From a virus, in IMG/VR virus record IMGVR_UViG_3300036861_000330, positions 1 to 64,000 of that record: 64,000 nucleotides of DNA; one strand, 5' to 3'. Positions 28,509 to 37,179 of this stretch are shown piece after piece (positions within the stretch are counted from its first letter, which is position 1; every line of letters begins with the position of its first letter). The notes below the pieces were generated by a model, which saw only the letters and a program-made list of their open reading frames with translations, did no database searches and was not told the origin of the DNA. Position numbers and translations under genes: made by a program.

Positions 28509-28669
28509 TGCACCAGCCAGAAGACGAATGGAGCGACCGGTTTGAATACTTGCTCTACCGAGACTGGTACTCGTGGCGGCGAATCTTCAACAAATACTGG
28601 TGGAAGGGCCAAAAACGAGCCTTCTACCAGCGTCTCAAGCGGCTCCGTCCAAAGCCCCACAGGGGCTAG
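28508..28669 (+). CDS. Aromatic, basic protein, 53 aa
   Basis: ATG in ATAATG. Rich in Trp, Tyr, Arg (LLYRDWYSWRRIFNKYWWK). Its last codons encode PKPHRG through a GCCCC-ACA-GGGGC palindrome (28654-28666) that may act as a terminator. Confidence 0.6.
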   Translation: MHQPEDEWSDRFEYLLYRDWYSWRRIFNKYWWKGQKRAFYQRLKRLRPKPHRG

Positions 28670-28694
28670 GCTGCACCTCATATACTCCGCCCCG

Positions 28695-28763
28695 ATGCTC
28701 ATATACACCCTCTGTGGGCTCGACTGCCGGTGCCTCAAACCGTGTCCGACTTGTGACGATTGA
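28695..28763 (+). CDS. Cys-rich peptide, 22 aa
   Basis: MLIYTLCGLDCRCLKPCPTC: five Cys in 14 residues. Very short; start uncertain. Confidence 0.35.
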   Translation: MLIYTLCGLDCRCLKPCPTCDD

Positions 28764-28795
28764 CCGAGAGGAGCGTTCTCGCCGAAGGGAGTCAA

Positions 28796-29203
28796 ATGGC
28801 AGAATCGGCCATGTATATGCATTGCCTGAGAGTCTATAAGGCAATGGAGAGTGAGTCCGTCACGATTGACGGTGAGCAAATTTACAAAGGTCACTTGTCG
28901 GTGATGATGCGAGATCAGTTGGGATTACCAACGCCATACTACTCGTTCATTAAAAATACACTTGAGCATGATCTTCACTGTATTGAACAGCAAAAGCGTG
29001 GTGGAGGTACAGCACTTTCTGAATGGCGCCTGCTCATACCACCTGACCGACTTCTATTTGAGCAAATTGATCCAGACAAGCGACCAGCAAAAAGCGGTAA
29101 CACACAAATGCTTCTGCAATCGGTTGCGTCGCTCTCTGCAAGAGTGCTCGAACTAGAACGTCAGGTTATGCTGCTTACGAAGCAGCAAAAGAAAGTAGGG
29201 TAG
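28796..29203 (+). CDS. Winged-helix-like protein, 135 aa
   Basis: ATG after AAGGGAGTCAA; a TTG at 28760 is possible. Residues about 35-80 (LSVMMRDQLGLPTPYYSFIK then a wing-like GGGTALSEWRLL) suggest a winged helix, followed by a coiled coil (SLSARVLELERQVMLLTKQQ). DNA-binding regulator is a guess. Confidence 0.6.
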   Translation: MAESAMYMHCLRVYKAMESESVTIDGEQIYKGHLSVMMRDQLGLPTPYYSFIKNTLEHDLHCIEQQKRGGGTALSEWRLLIPPDRLLFEQIDPDKRPAKSGNTQMLLQSVASLSARVLELERQVMLLTKQQKKVG

Positions 29204-29227
29204 GCGCCCTTCAAAAAGGACTGTCTG

Positions 29228-29551
29228 TTGGCGACAACTGACTGGGAAACGGCAAGTCACTGCCCACGTTGTGGCGAGTCAGGTCGAAAAGTTGGCACTC
29301 GTCGTGTTGTGATGCGAATTGGGTCAACAGCACATATTTTGATGTGCGAAAATAAGCAGTGCAGGTGGTTTGGAACAACCTGGATTGTGCAGGTTGACAA
29401 AGACGGTTCGATTCCTATCAGGGAGCAAGGTGCAAAGCAGTTTCCCAAGCTCCCAGAGATTAGTGAAGAAAAGTTCCAAGAACAGCTCGACCGACAGCTT
29501 AAGCTAGAGACCAAGGCAGGCGCAGAGATACGAAACCAATTAGCAAACTGA
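29228..29551 (+). CDS. Zinc-ribbon protein, 107 aa
   Basis: TTG start 8 bases after AAAGGA. SHCPRCGESGRKVGTRRVVM and MCENKQCRWF give a four-Cys zinc ribbon; C-terminal half is a charged helix. Confidence 0.65.
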   Translation: MATTDWETASHCPRCGESGRKVGTRRVVMRIGSTAHILMCENKQCRWFGTTWIVQVDKDGSIPIREQGAKQFPKLPEISEEKFQEQLDRQLKLETKAGAEIRNQLAN

Positions 29552-29567
29552 ACTCGGGTGGAAGACT

Positions 29568-29744
29568 ATGGACTATAGAGTTGAGACGGACTATGGGGTC
29601 TTCGTTATTCGAGTAGATGCAAGTGGAGTCGTTTATGCCGCGGCACCGATTGCAAAATGGACAGTTGGCAAGTACTGGCCAGACGTGCAGAAGTATTATA
29701 AGCAACTAGGTGCGTGTACGGTACTCGATATCACGGAGGGCTAA
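29568..29744 (+). CDS. Hypothetical protein, 58 aa
   Basis: Begins MDYRVETDYGVFVIRVDASG; ends with VGKYWPDVQKYYKQLGACTV. Compact alpha/beta. Unrecognised. Confidence 0.6.
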   Translation: MDYRVETDYGVFVIRVDASGVVYAAAPIAKWTVGKYWPDVQKYYKQLGACTVLDITEG

Positions 29745-29984
29745 GTGGCTGGACAGTCAAAGGAAAAGGGTTCCAAGTCTGGCCGCAAGCGGAGGAAGCC
29801 GTGCCAGCAACGCTACGTCGCAAATAACCAGAGGAGCAAGAACAAGCTGCGACGTGTCATGAGGTGTAATGGCGAGACCTTCGCGATCCAGTGGCAACAA
29901 CGGTACTATGTGCAAGGTGACCGGCCAGCACTACAAAAGAAACAGACGTTACCAAAGATTAAGGAGAAGGCGAAACGAAAGTGA
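29745..29984 (+). CDS. Highly basic protein, 79 aa
   Basis: GTG directly after the previous stop. Lys/Arg-rich (KEKGSKSGRKRRKPCQQRYV ... KIKEKAKRK); likely RNA or DNA binding. Overlaps next GTG. Confidence 0.55.
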   Translation: MAGQSKEKGSKSGRKRRKPCQQRYVANNQRSKNKLRRVMRCNGETFAIQWQQRYYVQGDRPALQKKQTLPKIKEKAKRK

Positions 29985-30124
29985 CTACCGTTCAAGAAGA
30001 CAAGACCATTACTGAAGTGAACAGTGAAATTCAAGACTACGTAAGTAAGCATGGGATCGGGCTCGACAATGTCCTGCTTCGACTGCTTGCAGAGCTTGAT
30101 CATGCAGTGCAGAGTAGCCAATGA
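29981..30124 (+). CDS. Helical hypothetical protein, 47 aa
   Basis: GTG start; sequence ITEVNSEIQDYVSKHGIGLD then LLRLLAELDHAV. Stop overlaps next ATG. Confidence 0.55.
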   Translation: MTTVQEDKTITEVNSEIQDYVSKHGIGLDNVLLRLLAELDHAVQSSQ

Positions 30125-30408
30125 TCGGAACCTTTCTCTGGGTCGTTCTAGTAATCGTTGTCGTGATAGTTATACTTATATCATGGGCTGGCGCGGGGGT
30201 ACTGCTTCTTGAGAAGGACGAAGTAAAACGTGGCGTTGCACTTTTGTTGTTTGCGTTGCTGTTCACTGCACTCGTCATTGCACTCGCAGTTCACAACATC
30301 TCATTTGACACTGATCGTCCTGTCTGTGGCTACGACGAAGGCAAGTACAGCCGCACACCTGTTCATTGCGACTACCCACTGGAATCGCATTTCGGGTATC
30401 AAACGTGA
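30121..30408 (+). CDS. Two-helix membrane protein, 95 aa
   Basis: ATG in ATGA. Two long hydrophobic helices (residues 3-30 and 40-58) then an extracytoplasmic tail with two Cys (VCGYDEG, VHCDYP). Its stop lies inside the 30405 palindrome. Confidence 0.65.
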   Translation: MIGTFLWVVLVIVVVIVILISWAGAGVLLLEKDEVKRGVALLLFALLFTALVIALAVHNISFDTDRPVCGYDEGKYSRTPVHCDYPLESHFGYQT

Positions 30409-30450
30409 ACCGGTTCACAAGGTGCATTTCCTCGTTTTTTGGGAACTGAA
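30405..30450 (+). promoter_or_regulatory. GTGAACCGGTTCAC palindrome with conserved flank
   Basis: A perfect 14-bp palindrome followed by a CATTTCCTCGTTTTTT-GGGAA flank, a second copy of the element at 26591. It lies just upstream of the gene leading into the helicase, so an operator/promoter is likely. Confidence 0.55.
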
Positions 30451-30464
30451 CGAAGGGGGTGGCA

Positions 30465-30791
30465 TTGCGTTCGACTGGTAGATTGCAGGACGCCTTGTGG
30501 GACCTACTAATCGGTCACACCGCAGGTGACGGGACATTTTTTGAAGGCAAACTTGCAGAGCTTCCGTGGGAACGGACCAGTACCGTTATCAATGACATCG
30601 TTGATGTTGTACTCCTCAACTACCCAGAGCTTGCAGACTGCGAAGCACGGCTCGAAGCTGAGCGGAAAAACAGTGATGCTCGTGTTGACAACTTGCTTGC
30701 AAAGGTTCGAGACCAGCAACATGAACTTCAACGGTTAAATACGACGGTTGGGTCACTTCGAGCAGCGAACCGACACACTCCGAAGAGGTGA
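30465..30791 (+). CDS. Hypothetical protein with C-terminal coiled coil, 108 aa
   Basis: TTG 6 bases after AAGGGGG; GTG at 30459 is an alternative. Helical body and a coiled coil (LLAKVRDQQHELQRLNTTVG). Overlaps the helicase start, so probably a helicase operon partner. Confidence 0.6.
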   Translation: MRSTGRLQDALWDLLIGHTAGDGTFFEGKLAELPWERTSTVINDIVDVVLLNYPELADCEARLEAERKNSDARVDNLLAKVRDQQHELQRLNTTVGSLRAANRHTPKR

Positions 30792-32290
30792 TGCCAGTTA
30801 CAATCTCACTATGGGGTTTCCAACGCGAAGACGTGGAAAAGCTTCGACAACAAACCGGAGCACTACTCCTGAACGACATGGGAACCGGGAAAACTGTGGA
30901 GGCGGTCGAACGTGACCGCCTCCTCCGCCTTGACCGACCAAGTTTTGACAAACCGCTAACCCTTGTGGTTACGAAGATGGTTATTACTGAGCACTGGGAA
31001 CGTCACTTCAATTTGATGACACCAGACCTCAACATAAGCGTGTTTCGCAATGACAAGGATCGCGACGAGTTTTACGACGCACTTAAAAACCACACACATG
31101 ATGTGTATGTGCTGTACTGGCAGTGTCTTCGCAAGCCACCAGTAAGCGAACATGCTCGCTCGACATGGGCGCAGCGTGTGCTTGTACCACTGCTACTCAA
31201 GACGCAATGGTTCCACATCATTGCCGACGAGGCCCACAGGGCATCAAACCGGAAGTCGCAGCAGGCGTATGTACTGAAGCGGCTGAAGACACGATTCAAA
31301 ACCGCCGTAACTGGGACACCATTTGATAAACCACCACAGATGTGGTCAGTGCTCAACTGGTTATACCCCAAATCATACCGAAGTTTTTGGAAGTTTTTCG
31401 AGTCCTATGTCCAGTATACGGTTGTTCCACCGCTGAACTATAAGCAAATTATCGGCGTTAAGAACACTGAGGAACTTCGAAATGGCTACAACTCGTTTAC
31501 CGTTAGAAGACGAAAGCGAGATGTCCTTAAAGACTTACCAGACCGCTACTACACATCAGTGGTTGTGGACCTGGACCCGAAGCAGCGACGGGCATATAAC
31601 GCTATGCGTGACAGTCTTGTTGCCTGGATCGGTGAACGGGAAGATGAGATTTTGGTGGCAAGCGCCATCATCGCCCAGCTTCAACGATTGCAGCAGTTTG
31701 CTATCGCGCACGCTGAAATTGCAAAAAGCGGCGCGCTGGATCTTAGAGAGCCGTCTTCTAAGTTAGATGCGGTACAAGACATTTTGGAGGACGCACCTGG
31801 TGAGCAATTCGTCATCTTCAGTCAGTTTCGTGGAGCAGTCAGACTTTTGGAAACTCGTCTCCGAGGATTCGGAGAAAGCTTTAGTACTCTTACCGGCGAT
31901 ACTCCGAATCATGTACGAGGATCTGTCGTCGGTGATTTCCAAGCTGGACGTGTGCGTATCTTCGCCGGCACTATTGGAGCAGGCGGCGAAGGAATTGATC
32001 TCTTCGCATCGAACAAGGTTATCTTTCTTGATCGGAGCTGGTCACCCGCTGACAACGATCAAGCGGAATCTCGACTCCATCGTGCCGGACAGCGCAGTGC
32101 CGTCCAAGTAATTCACATCATGGCTCGTGACACGATTGATGCTGTAAAAGCTGAGAAGATCCAAATGAAGGCGAAGTGGTTCAAACAAATGCTGGGGGAT
32201 GATCGCAAGCTTATACAAACAGATATAAAAGCAATGCAACAAGACGCCGTGCAGACAGCACTCGACATTTTTGGAGTGGAAGGACCATGA
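30791..32290 (+). CDS. SNF2-type superfamily 2 DNA helicase/translocase
   Basis: Start at ATG 30791 with AAGAGGTG in front (GTG 30788 is in frame). About 499 aa, complete two-domain SF2 protein: Q-like W-x-F-Q-R-E, motif I NDMGTGKT (about residues 31-38), motif II IADEAHRAS, motif III TGTPF, and in domain 2 the motif V-VI region GAGGEGIDLF ... QAESRLHRAGQRS. The LHRAGQ variant of motif VI is typical of SWI2/SNF2 proteins. Such phage proteins remodel or translocate on DNA during replication or recombination. Overlaps the next gene by 4 bp. Confidence 0.9.
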   Translation: MPVTISLWGFQREDVEKLRQQTGALLLNDMGTGKTVEAVERDRLLRLDRPSFDKPLTLVVTKMVITEHWERHFNLMTPDLNISVFRNDKDRDEFYDALKNHTHDVYVLYWQCLRKPPVSEHARSTWAQRVLVPLLLKTQWFHIIADEAHRASNRKSQQAYVLKRLKTRFKTAVTGTPFDKPPQMWSVLNWLYPKSYRSFWKFFESYVQYTVVPPLNYKQIIGVKNTEELRNGYNSFTVRRRKRDVLKDLPDRYYTSVVVDLDPKQRRAYNAMRDSLVAWIGEREDEILVASAIIAQLQRLQQFAIAHAEIAKSGALDLREPSSKLDAVQDILEDAPGEQFVIFSQFRGAVRLLETRLRGFGESFSTLTGDTPNHVRGSVVGDFQAGRVRIFAGTIGAGGEGIDLFASNKVIFLDRSWSPADNDQAESRLHRAGQRSAVQVIHIMARDTIDAVKAEKIQMKAKWFKQMLGDDRKLIQTDIKAMQQDAVQTALDIFGVEGP

Positions 32291-32751
32291 TTCGAAAGCA
32301 AGATAGACCATCGGTGTCAACTGGAAAGCGCCTAGACAACGCAAAAAAGTCACGAGAAGTTATTGAGAAGCTACTGAGCGATCCAGATGTTGATGTTCGT
32401 GACGATGGCACAGTGTGGAAGCGTGTTGTCAGTCACGATAACAAGATGACATATAAAACCAAGTCGGTAACTATAGCACGACTCATTCTTCTTAAGTATA
32501 CTGGCGTGCTGGTCGATGATCTGCCAGTGTCATTCAAAGACAACGACCCAACAAACTTGCGCCCCGACAACCTCTATCAGGGTCCAGCGTACTCGAAAGG
32601 AACACGCCGGCTTGGACAGTTGACATTCGGAGAGCTGACGGAGATCAGGGAGACCGACGACGGGACAGACGAGTCAAGACTACGTCTTGCCTACAGGTAC
32701 GGCGTGGCCACCAATGAAATCGACAAGATCCGTGAGCTAAAGATCAGCTAA
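32287..32751 (+). CDS. HNH-like protein with degenerate motif, 154 aa
   Basis: ATG in ATGA. LVDDLPVSFKDNDPTNLRPD plus NLYQG recalls the second half of an HNH homing-endonuclease domain (x-H-x-D-x-N-x3-N-L), but the key His is Phe, so nuclease activity is doubtful. The C-terminal helices resemble a DNA-binding tail. A second, similar protein lies at 52475. Confidence 0.5.
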   Translation: MIRKQDRPSVSTGKRLDNAKKSREVIEKLLSDPDVDVRDDGTVWKRVVSHDNKMTYKTKSVTIARLILLKYTGVLVDDLPVSFKDNDPTNLRPDNLYQGPAYSKGTRRLGQLTFGELTEIRETDDGTDESRLRLAYRYGVATNEIDKIRELKIS

Positions 32752-32766
32752 CGAAAGGGTTACGTG

Positions 32767-33726
32767 ATGAGTATGACCGAGCACAATCAACTACCAGCAG
32801 CAAGACCGTATGTGAAAGACCAGAACCAGATCGACTACCGGTACGCTGTTATTCCATTGAACCAAATCACAATCGACAAGCGGTATCAGCGTCCGCTCAA
32901 TGAGGCACGGCTGCAACGGATGGTCAATAACTTTCAGCGAAACCTACTCGGTGTACTGGTGCTTTCACTGCGCCATGACGGTCGATACTACGCATTGGAT
33001 GGCCAGCACCGGTTCCGGTTGCTGAACAAGGTTGGGTGGACAACCGCGCCATCGATCGTGTATGAGAATCTAGCTGAAGCACAAGAAGCAATGCTGTTTG
33101 AGCAGATGAACACACAGCGTGCGACACCAGATGCGTTGACGCTATTCCGCGCGAAGGTGATGGGTGGCGATGTCAATGCAATTAAGGTGCTCGACATCTT
33201 GACGGGTCAGGGCTGGGAAGTGCCAGAACGCCCAGGCTTTAAGACACACAAGCCGGGCACAATGAGTGCCATCCGCTCCTGTGAACTGGCATACGAACGG
33301 TATGGCCCGGAAGTGTTTGAGATTACCGTGAACGTCTTGCGTAATGCCTGGCCACACAGCTCTGTTGCTGGCTCGTCCAAGTTGGTGCTTGGGCTCTCGA
33401 AGATGATCATGCTGTTTTACGACATTTTGAAAGTGAAGCGCCTGTTTGCAAAGCTTCAAGTGACAACGCCAGGTGCGATCCTCACTCGCGGCAGCCAACT
33501 CAAAGACGCAATCCCAGGACTGAACAAGGCTGAAGACAGCGTCGGCATGGCCCTGTGGGGGCAGTACACATCGAACATGCGGAACAAGCTGCCTAGCTGG
33601 GAAACAAGAAAGCTTAGGAAAAGCCAGAAGACCGGTAAGTATGTGGTGCAACGGCTAACGATTGAGCAGGAGTTTCCCGACGAGCCTGACGAAGAGACTG
33701 CTGAAACTGCTGAAACTGCTGAGTGA
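32767..33726 (+). CDS. ParB/sulfiredoxin-fold protein, 319 aa
   Basis: ATG 7 bases after AAAGGG (GTG 32764 also in frame). Residues 15-90 match a ParB-like N-terminal domain: VIPLNQITIDKRYQRPLNEA ... then YALDGQHRF, the phosphate-binding D-G-Q-H-R. Homologues in phages are described as ParB-like nucleases or DGQHR-type proteins. C-terminal part helical, ending in an acidic repeat (EETAETAETAE). Confidence 0.75.
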   Translation: MSMTEHNQLPAARPYVKDQNQIDYRYAVIPLNQITIDKRYQRPLNEARLQRMVNNFQRNLLGVLVLSLRHDGRYYALDGQHRFRLLNKVGWTTAPSIVYENLAEAQEAMLFEQMNTQRATPDALTLFRAKVMGGDVNAIKVLDILTGQGWEVPERPGFKTHKPGTMSAIRSCELAYERYGPEVFEITVNVLRNAWPHSSVAGSSKLVLGLSKMIMLFYDILKVKRLFAKLQVTTPGAILTRGSQLKDAIPGLNKAEDSVGMALWGQYTSNMRNKLPSWETRKLRKSQKTGKYVVQRLTIEQEFPDEPDEETAETAETAE

Positions 33727-33750
33727 AGGCAGTTGCCTTTTGGTGTGGGT

Positions 33751-33780
33751 ACGCTGTCGTGTCAGTAAACACGACAGCGT
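33751..33780 (+). terminator. Perfect 12-bp hairpin after the ParB-like gene
   Basis: ACGCTGTCGTGT-cagtaa-ACACGACAGCGT. No T tract follows, so it may be a processing or attenuation hairpin. A 30-codon frame (33723-33815) passes through it. Confidence 0.55.
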
Positions 33781-33813
33781 ATCTCACTGCCAAAATGGGA
33801 ATGCGAGAAGACT

Positions 33814-34081
33814 AATGAGCAACGACTGCGAGGGAAAGCGTCGCTACTTATCAAAAGCCACCGCCGAACGAGGTGCTGGGCAGCTTGGCTCACTCTCACT
33901 GATGGCCTACGAGCACGATGACCACTGGCATATCGGCCATCCGGGCAAACGGTCACGCACGGCGCGACGCAAGGCGCGACGCAAGCGGAAGGGTAGCCAG
34001 TCGCAATACCGAAGTGGCCCAGACTGGACTCCAACAATCGGAGATGTAAGCGATGGCAAAACTCGTCGTGCTGCGGTTTGA
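33814..34081 (+). CDS. Basic hypothetical protein, 88 aa
   Basis: Begins MSNDCEGKRRYLSKATAERG and carries a run of Arg/Lys (SRTARRKARRKRKG). Probable nucleic-acid binding. Overlaps the next gene start. Confidence 0.55.
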
Positions 34082-34460
34082 AGATGACGCCGAAGCAGAT
34101 GAATTTTGCAACAGTAAGATCCTTTATGAAGAGCCGTATTATCATCCAGTGGAAGCAACATCGGTCACTGTAGAAGGTGTCTATAAAACGCCGACACTGT
34201 TTTGCGAGTGTACTGACGGCGGCAAGGCGTGGGCGCGCGGCAGTACCAGAGGATGGTGGGTCCATGCGCTCACGCCGCCAGACAAGTCAGGTTGCGGAAA
34301 ACCGTCCCCATCTTGGGGAGAAAATCATCGGTCAGTCATTGGGTCGGCGGTCAATGAGATCGAGCGGCCATCAAAAAATACTGAGGAACTGTATGTGACC
34401 AACGCCACTGCTAAGGAGGCGTTACCGGTTGTTGAAGAGGAACCCGTACCTTCCACCTGA
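34053..34460 (+). CDS. Hypothetical protein, 135 aa
   Basis: ATG after GGAGATGTAAGCG. N-terminal beta-alpha (AKLVVLRFEDDAEADEF) and a Cys pair (FCECTDGG). Unrecognised. Confidence 0.6.
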   Translation: MAKLVVLRFEDDAEADEFCNSKILYEEPYYHPVEATSVTVEGVYKTPTLFCECTDGGKAWARGSTRGWWVHALTPPDKSGCGKPSPSWGENHRSVIGSAVNEIERPSKNTEELYVTNATAKEALPVVEEEPVPST

Positions 34461-34623
34461 GTACTGTCCACGTTGTGGTGCTTCTAAAATGTCGATGAAC
34501 AGGAAACCAGGGTCTCAACCATTCGCGAGTGATGGTCCTTGGCAATGTTGCATTTGCACTTGGACGGAGGACCATGACGATCGAGTTATGGACAATGCAG
34601 GTAACAAAACCAGACGGGTCTGA
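34429..34623 (+). CDS. Small zinc-ribbon protein, 64 aa
   Basis: TTG start inside the previous gene, about 10 bases after AAGGAGG. YCPRCGASKM and WQCCICTWTED form a C-x2-C/C-x2-C ribbon. Confidence 0.55.
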   Translation: MLKRNPYLPPEYCPRCGASKMSMNRKPGSQPFASDGPWQCCICTWTEDHDDRVMDNAGNKTRRV

Positions 34624-34762
34624 TGGTCTCTACGATTTATTCTTCTCCGAAGTGGAAGCGGTGGAGTGGAAGCCGCCATTCCCAGTGAAAGAGATGTTTC
34701 CTCGGCAAATTATGGTTGTTACAACAGACCCGAAGTTCGTAGTACCATACACTGAGGAGTAA
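34574..34762 (+). CDS. Hypothetical protein, 62 aa
   Basis: ATG directly after GGAGGACC, overlapping the zinc-ribbon gene. Beta-rich (IELWTMQVTKPDGSDGLYDL). Unrecognised. Confidence 0.55.
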   Translation: MTIELWTMQVTKPDGSDGLYDLFFSEVEAVEWKPPFPVKEMFPRQIMVVTTDPKFVVPYTEE

Positions 34763-34764
34763 AA

Positions 34765-35121
34765 GTGTTCGAGTTCTTTCGAAACTGGCGAGAAACCGGC
34801 AGTATTAGCGAAGCATTTTATTACAAGCAGACTGGCACGCGGCGTGTGCAGTCCTACGGCGTCTGGTCACATCCTGCTGGCGATACGAAACCAAAGCACA
34901 GAGGTATCTTTGGTATTTTTGGTAGTGGAACTAATGATGAAGGGTTAAACGAAATTATAAAAGACGCATACGACGCCAGGATTAGGAACCAGGACTTTAG
35001 GCAGAACCAAGGCCAAGCAAACTATCAGTTGGGAAATCCTTCTCCTCCTGTGACTGGTGGCTTTTTCGGCCCAACACCAACAGGTTATCAGGATATGAAC
35101 GGAATGTGGCATGATAACTAG
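34765..35121 (+). CDS. Hypothetical protein, 118 aa
   Basis: GTG after GAGGAGTAAAA. C-terminal half rich in Gly, Pro, Asn (NYQLGNPSPPVTGGFFGPTP), probably flexible. Unrecognised. Confidence 0.6.
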   Translation: MFEFFRNWRETGSISEAFYYKQTGTRRVQSYGVWSHPAGDTKPKHRGIFGIFGSGTNDEGLNEIIKDAYDARIRNQDFRQNQGQANYQLGNPSPPVTGGFFGPTPTGYQDMNGMWHDN

Positions 35122-35144
35122 CTAAATGGCACACTGGTTGGGTA

Positions 35145-35182
35145 AGTAAAGTGAGCAATGGTCAACCATTGCTCACTTTACT
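35145..35182 (+). terminator. 17-bp perfect hairpin
   Basis: AGTAAAGTGAGCAATGG (35145-35161) pairs fully with 35166-35182 around TCAA. Terminator or processing site upstream of the nuclease gene; only a weak T tract. Confidence 0.7.
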
Positions 35183-35197
35183 CATCCAAAAGCCATA

Positions 35198-36343
35198 ATG
35201 GAGGAACCCGTGCTTATTAGTGTTAACAAGGCTACGAGAAAGCACATTATTCGAACAAGTGACAGAGGAACATTTAAAAAGTGCCGGCAACTCTGGGACT
35301 TTACTAGTAAGATTCGGTACGACTACGAGCCACTGGTCGCGAAAGACTATTTTGATTTCGGTACTGCATGGCACGCAGCAATGGAAGCGTATTACGAGCC
35401 TGAGATGTGGAACGACACGAACAAAGGTGACCAAGGGCTTACGTTGCTTGCATTTCTGAAGACAACCAATGATCAGCGCCTTGCATACGATAAGCTTGGC
35501 CTGCTTGATGTTGAGCTTGACCAGGATTTCGACAGTCGAGTCGAGCTTGGCAAAGGCATGCTGTACCACTACTTCGAGTGGTCAGCCGGTAACGACGACT
35601 TCACACCGGTCGCTGTTGAACAAGAGTTCGAAGTCCAGATCGGCTACGAAGGCCCAGGTGGGTTGTACTTTGGATCACAGTACAAAGACATGCCTGAGTC
35701 AGATCTCGTTGTCCCGGTCTATTATCAAGGACGACTTGACGGCCTCGTAAAGGGTAGTGACGGTCGGTACTGGATCTTGGAACACAAAACGTCGAGCCAT
35801 GAAACAAGTACATCGTGGCTCGACATGGATGAACAAACAGGCTCCTATATATTTGCACTTGAAGAGAAGTTGAACATCGATATCGTTGGTGTGATCTGGA
35901 CACGAGCAATGAAACGCTTTCCAGTTCCACCGAGTCACAACAAGAAAGGCAAGACGCTCTCAACAGATCGCCGCCAGCCCACAACGGCAAAGCTCTTTCT
36001 TGAAGAACTACACAATGTTGGTGAGACGCTGGCAACGCACCCAGACTACGCAGAGTACTTCCAGTTTCTTCTCGATCCTGATGCCGCGCCGAGGTTCATT
36101 CACCGAGAGCGGATCGAACGTAGCCGTGAGATGACCGATGACATCGGGCGGCGTATCCTGATGGAAGCAGAAGATATGTTGGACAACCCACATATCTACC
36201 CAACGGTCACGCCAATGAACTGTAACTCGTGCCCGTTCAAAGGACCATGTCTTGCGCGCCAGGAGGGTTCTGACTGGGTCTTTATGTTGGAGTCGTCATT
36301 CAGAAAGCGTGGCACGGAGGGCGCAATGGAGCTACCGAAATGA
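35198..36343 (+). CDS. PD-(D/E)XK nuclease, RecB/Cas4-like
   Basis: A 381-aa protein. Early SDRGTFKKCRQLWDF and HAAMEAYYE fit the first helices of the family. The catalytic core is GRLDGLVKGSDGRYWILEHK: Asp, then Glu-x-Lys. The C-terminal MNCNSCPFKGPC supplies the Cys cluster that, with an early Cys, binds an iron-sulfur cluster in Cas4/AddB-type nucleases. Likely exonuclease of the phage recombination set, next to the Sak4-like ATPase region. ATGA overlap to the next gene. Confidence 0.85.
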   Translation: MEEPVLISVNKATRKHIIRTSDRGTFKKCRQLWDFTSKIRYDYEPLVAKDYFDFGTAWHAAMEAYYEPEMWNDTNKGDQGLTLLAFLKTTNDQRLAYDKLGLLDVELDQDFDSRVELGKGMLYHYFEWSAGNDDFTPVAVEQEFEVQIGYEGPGGLYFGSQYKDMPESDLVVPVYYQGRLDGLVKGSDGRYWILEHKTSSHETSTSWLDMDEQTGSYIFALEEKLNIDIVGVIWTRAMKRFPVPPSHNKKGKTLSTDRRQPTTAKLFLEELHNVGETLATHPDYAEYFQFLLDPDAAPRFIHRERIERSREMTDDIGRRILMEAEDMLDNPHIYPTVTPMNCNSCPFKGPCLARQEGSDWVFMLESSFRKRGTEGAMELPK

Positions 36344-36759
36344 CAGAAGCAGAACGAAAGGTACTTGAGGCGAAGCGTGACAAAGTAAGACTGAATGCTG
36401 ATAAACCAAAAACGGAAAAGATGAAGTACTTCCTCAAAGGTGAAGCAGCAGGACTCACCTGGGTACTCTCGGAGTTTGAAGTGGACGATGCTGTATCGAT
36501 AAACGAGTATATTAGGATCCAAGAATCGAGGAGTGTGATGCCACCATTGTATTTTCACCAGGAGTCGGGTACTGCGTCGCTGTATAATCAAGCATCCGAA
36601 GATGCAGGTGGTGAGCGATGGCAAACCTTCAGGTTTGTTCGGTGGGCAACAGAAGGCGAACTTCTGCTCCTCGATATTGGCGATGACAGTACTAAACGGG
36701 TTATCGCGCGGCCATGTCATGATCTTTGTGAACTGATTCTGGACGACCAGCCGCGTTGA
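36340..36759 (+). CDS. Hypothetical protein, 139 aa
   Basis: ATG in ATGA. Charged N-terminal helix (KVLEAKRDKVRLNADKPKTE), then beta-rich. Co-transcribed with the nuclease; unrecognised. Confidence 0.6.
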   Translation: MTEAERKVLEAKRDKVRLNADKPKTEKMKYFLKGEAAGLTWVLSEFEVDDAVSINEYIRIQESRSVMPPLYFHQESGTASLYNQASEDAGGERWQTFRFVRWATEGELLLLDIGDDSTKRVIARPCHDLCELILDDQPR

Positions 36760-36764
36760 CAAGC

Positions 36765-36909
36765 GTGGTGGGCTAGCCAAGCTGCGCTTTACCTCGTGGT
36801 TGACGCGCCATACCTATGCGAAAGCGCCCGGTATCTACAGTCACGCCATGTCCGGACATAGCGTGCCGTATCAGCCGGTAAGGATGGACCGCTAGTCCCA
36901 CCACTTTTT
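36765..36909 (+). ncRNA. Structured RNA candidate with U tail
   Basis: GTGGTGGG-CTAGC (36765-36777) pairs with GCTAG-t-CCCACCAC (36891-36904), followed by TTTTT. Inside: ATACC/GGTAT with a GCGAAAGC hairpin, and CACGC/GCGTG capped by the palindrome ATGTCCGGACAT. One frame translates to a short stretch vaguely like a tyrosine-recombinase end (TRHTYA ... SGHS) but has no start. Confidence 0.5.
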
Positions 36910-36922
36910 CCAGTAAAGTGCC

Positions 36923-37038
36923 GGCGCCTAAGCCAGCAGCGAGAGTCTTGTCTTCAATCGGCGTCTATCACATTGCTGTGTAGTTAACACCCTGTCGGCG
37001 CCTACACATAGGGCGGAGATCTGTGTCAACTCGGCGCC
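36923..37038 (+). repeat. GGCGCC/CGAAAATCT array, 3 units
   Basis: Cores CGAGAGTCT, TGTGTAGTT (drifted) and CGGAGATCT; boundaries GGCGCC, GGCGTC, GGCGCC, GGCGCC. Confidence 0.8.
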
Positions 37039-37062
37039 AAGACAGTAGGGAGGAGGTTTACA

Positions 37063-37179
37063 GTGTTTGGAGACAGTTCTTCTGTTGGTTCACATACTAA
37101 CAGTATCAAGAGGGAAGCGCCACCGGTCGCGTGGTGGGCGTTTAACCCGAATGGTATCCGTCCAGACCCGAAGCGGTAA
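37063..37179 (+). CDS. Peptide, 38 aa
   Basis: AGGAGG lies 6 bases before GTG. Sequence ends PPVAWWAFNPNGIRPDPKR. Flanked by a repeat array and a structured RNA. Unrecognised. Confidence 0.5.
   Translation: MFGDSSSVGSHTNSIKREAPPVAWWAFNPNGIRPDPKR

Noticed and set aside
36769-36899. Remnant of a tyrosine recombinase (TRHTYA ... SGHS)
   Set aside because: No start codon, spacing between the two motifs too short, and the region folds as a closed RNA with a U tail.
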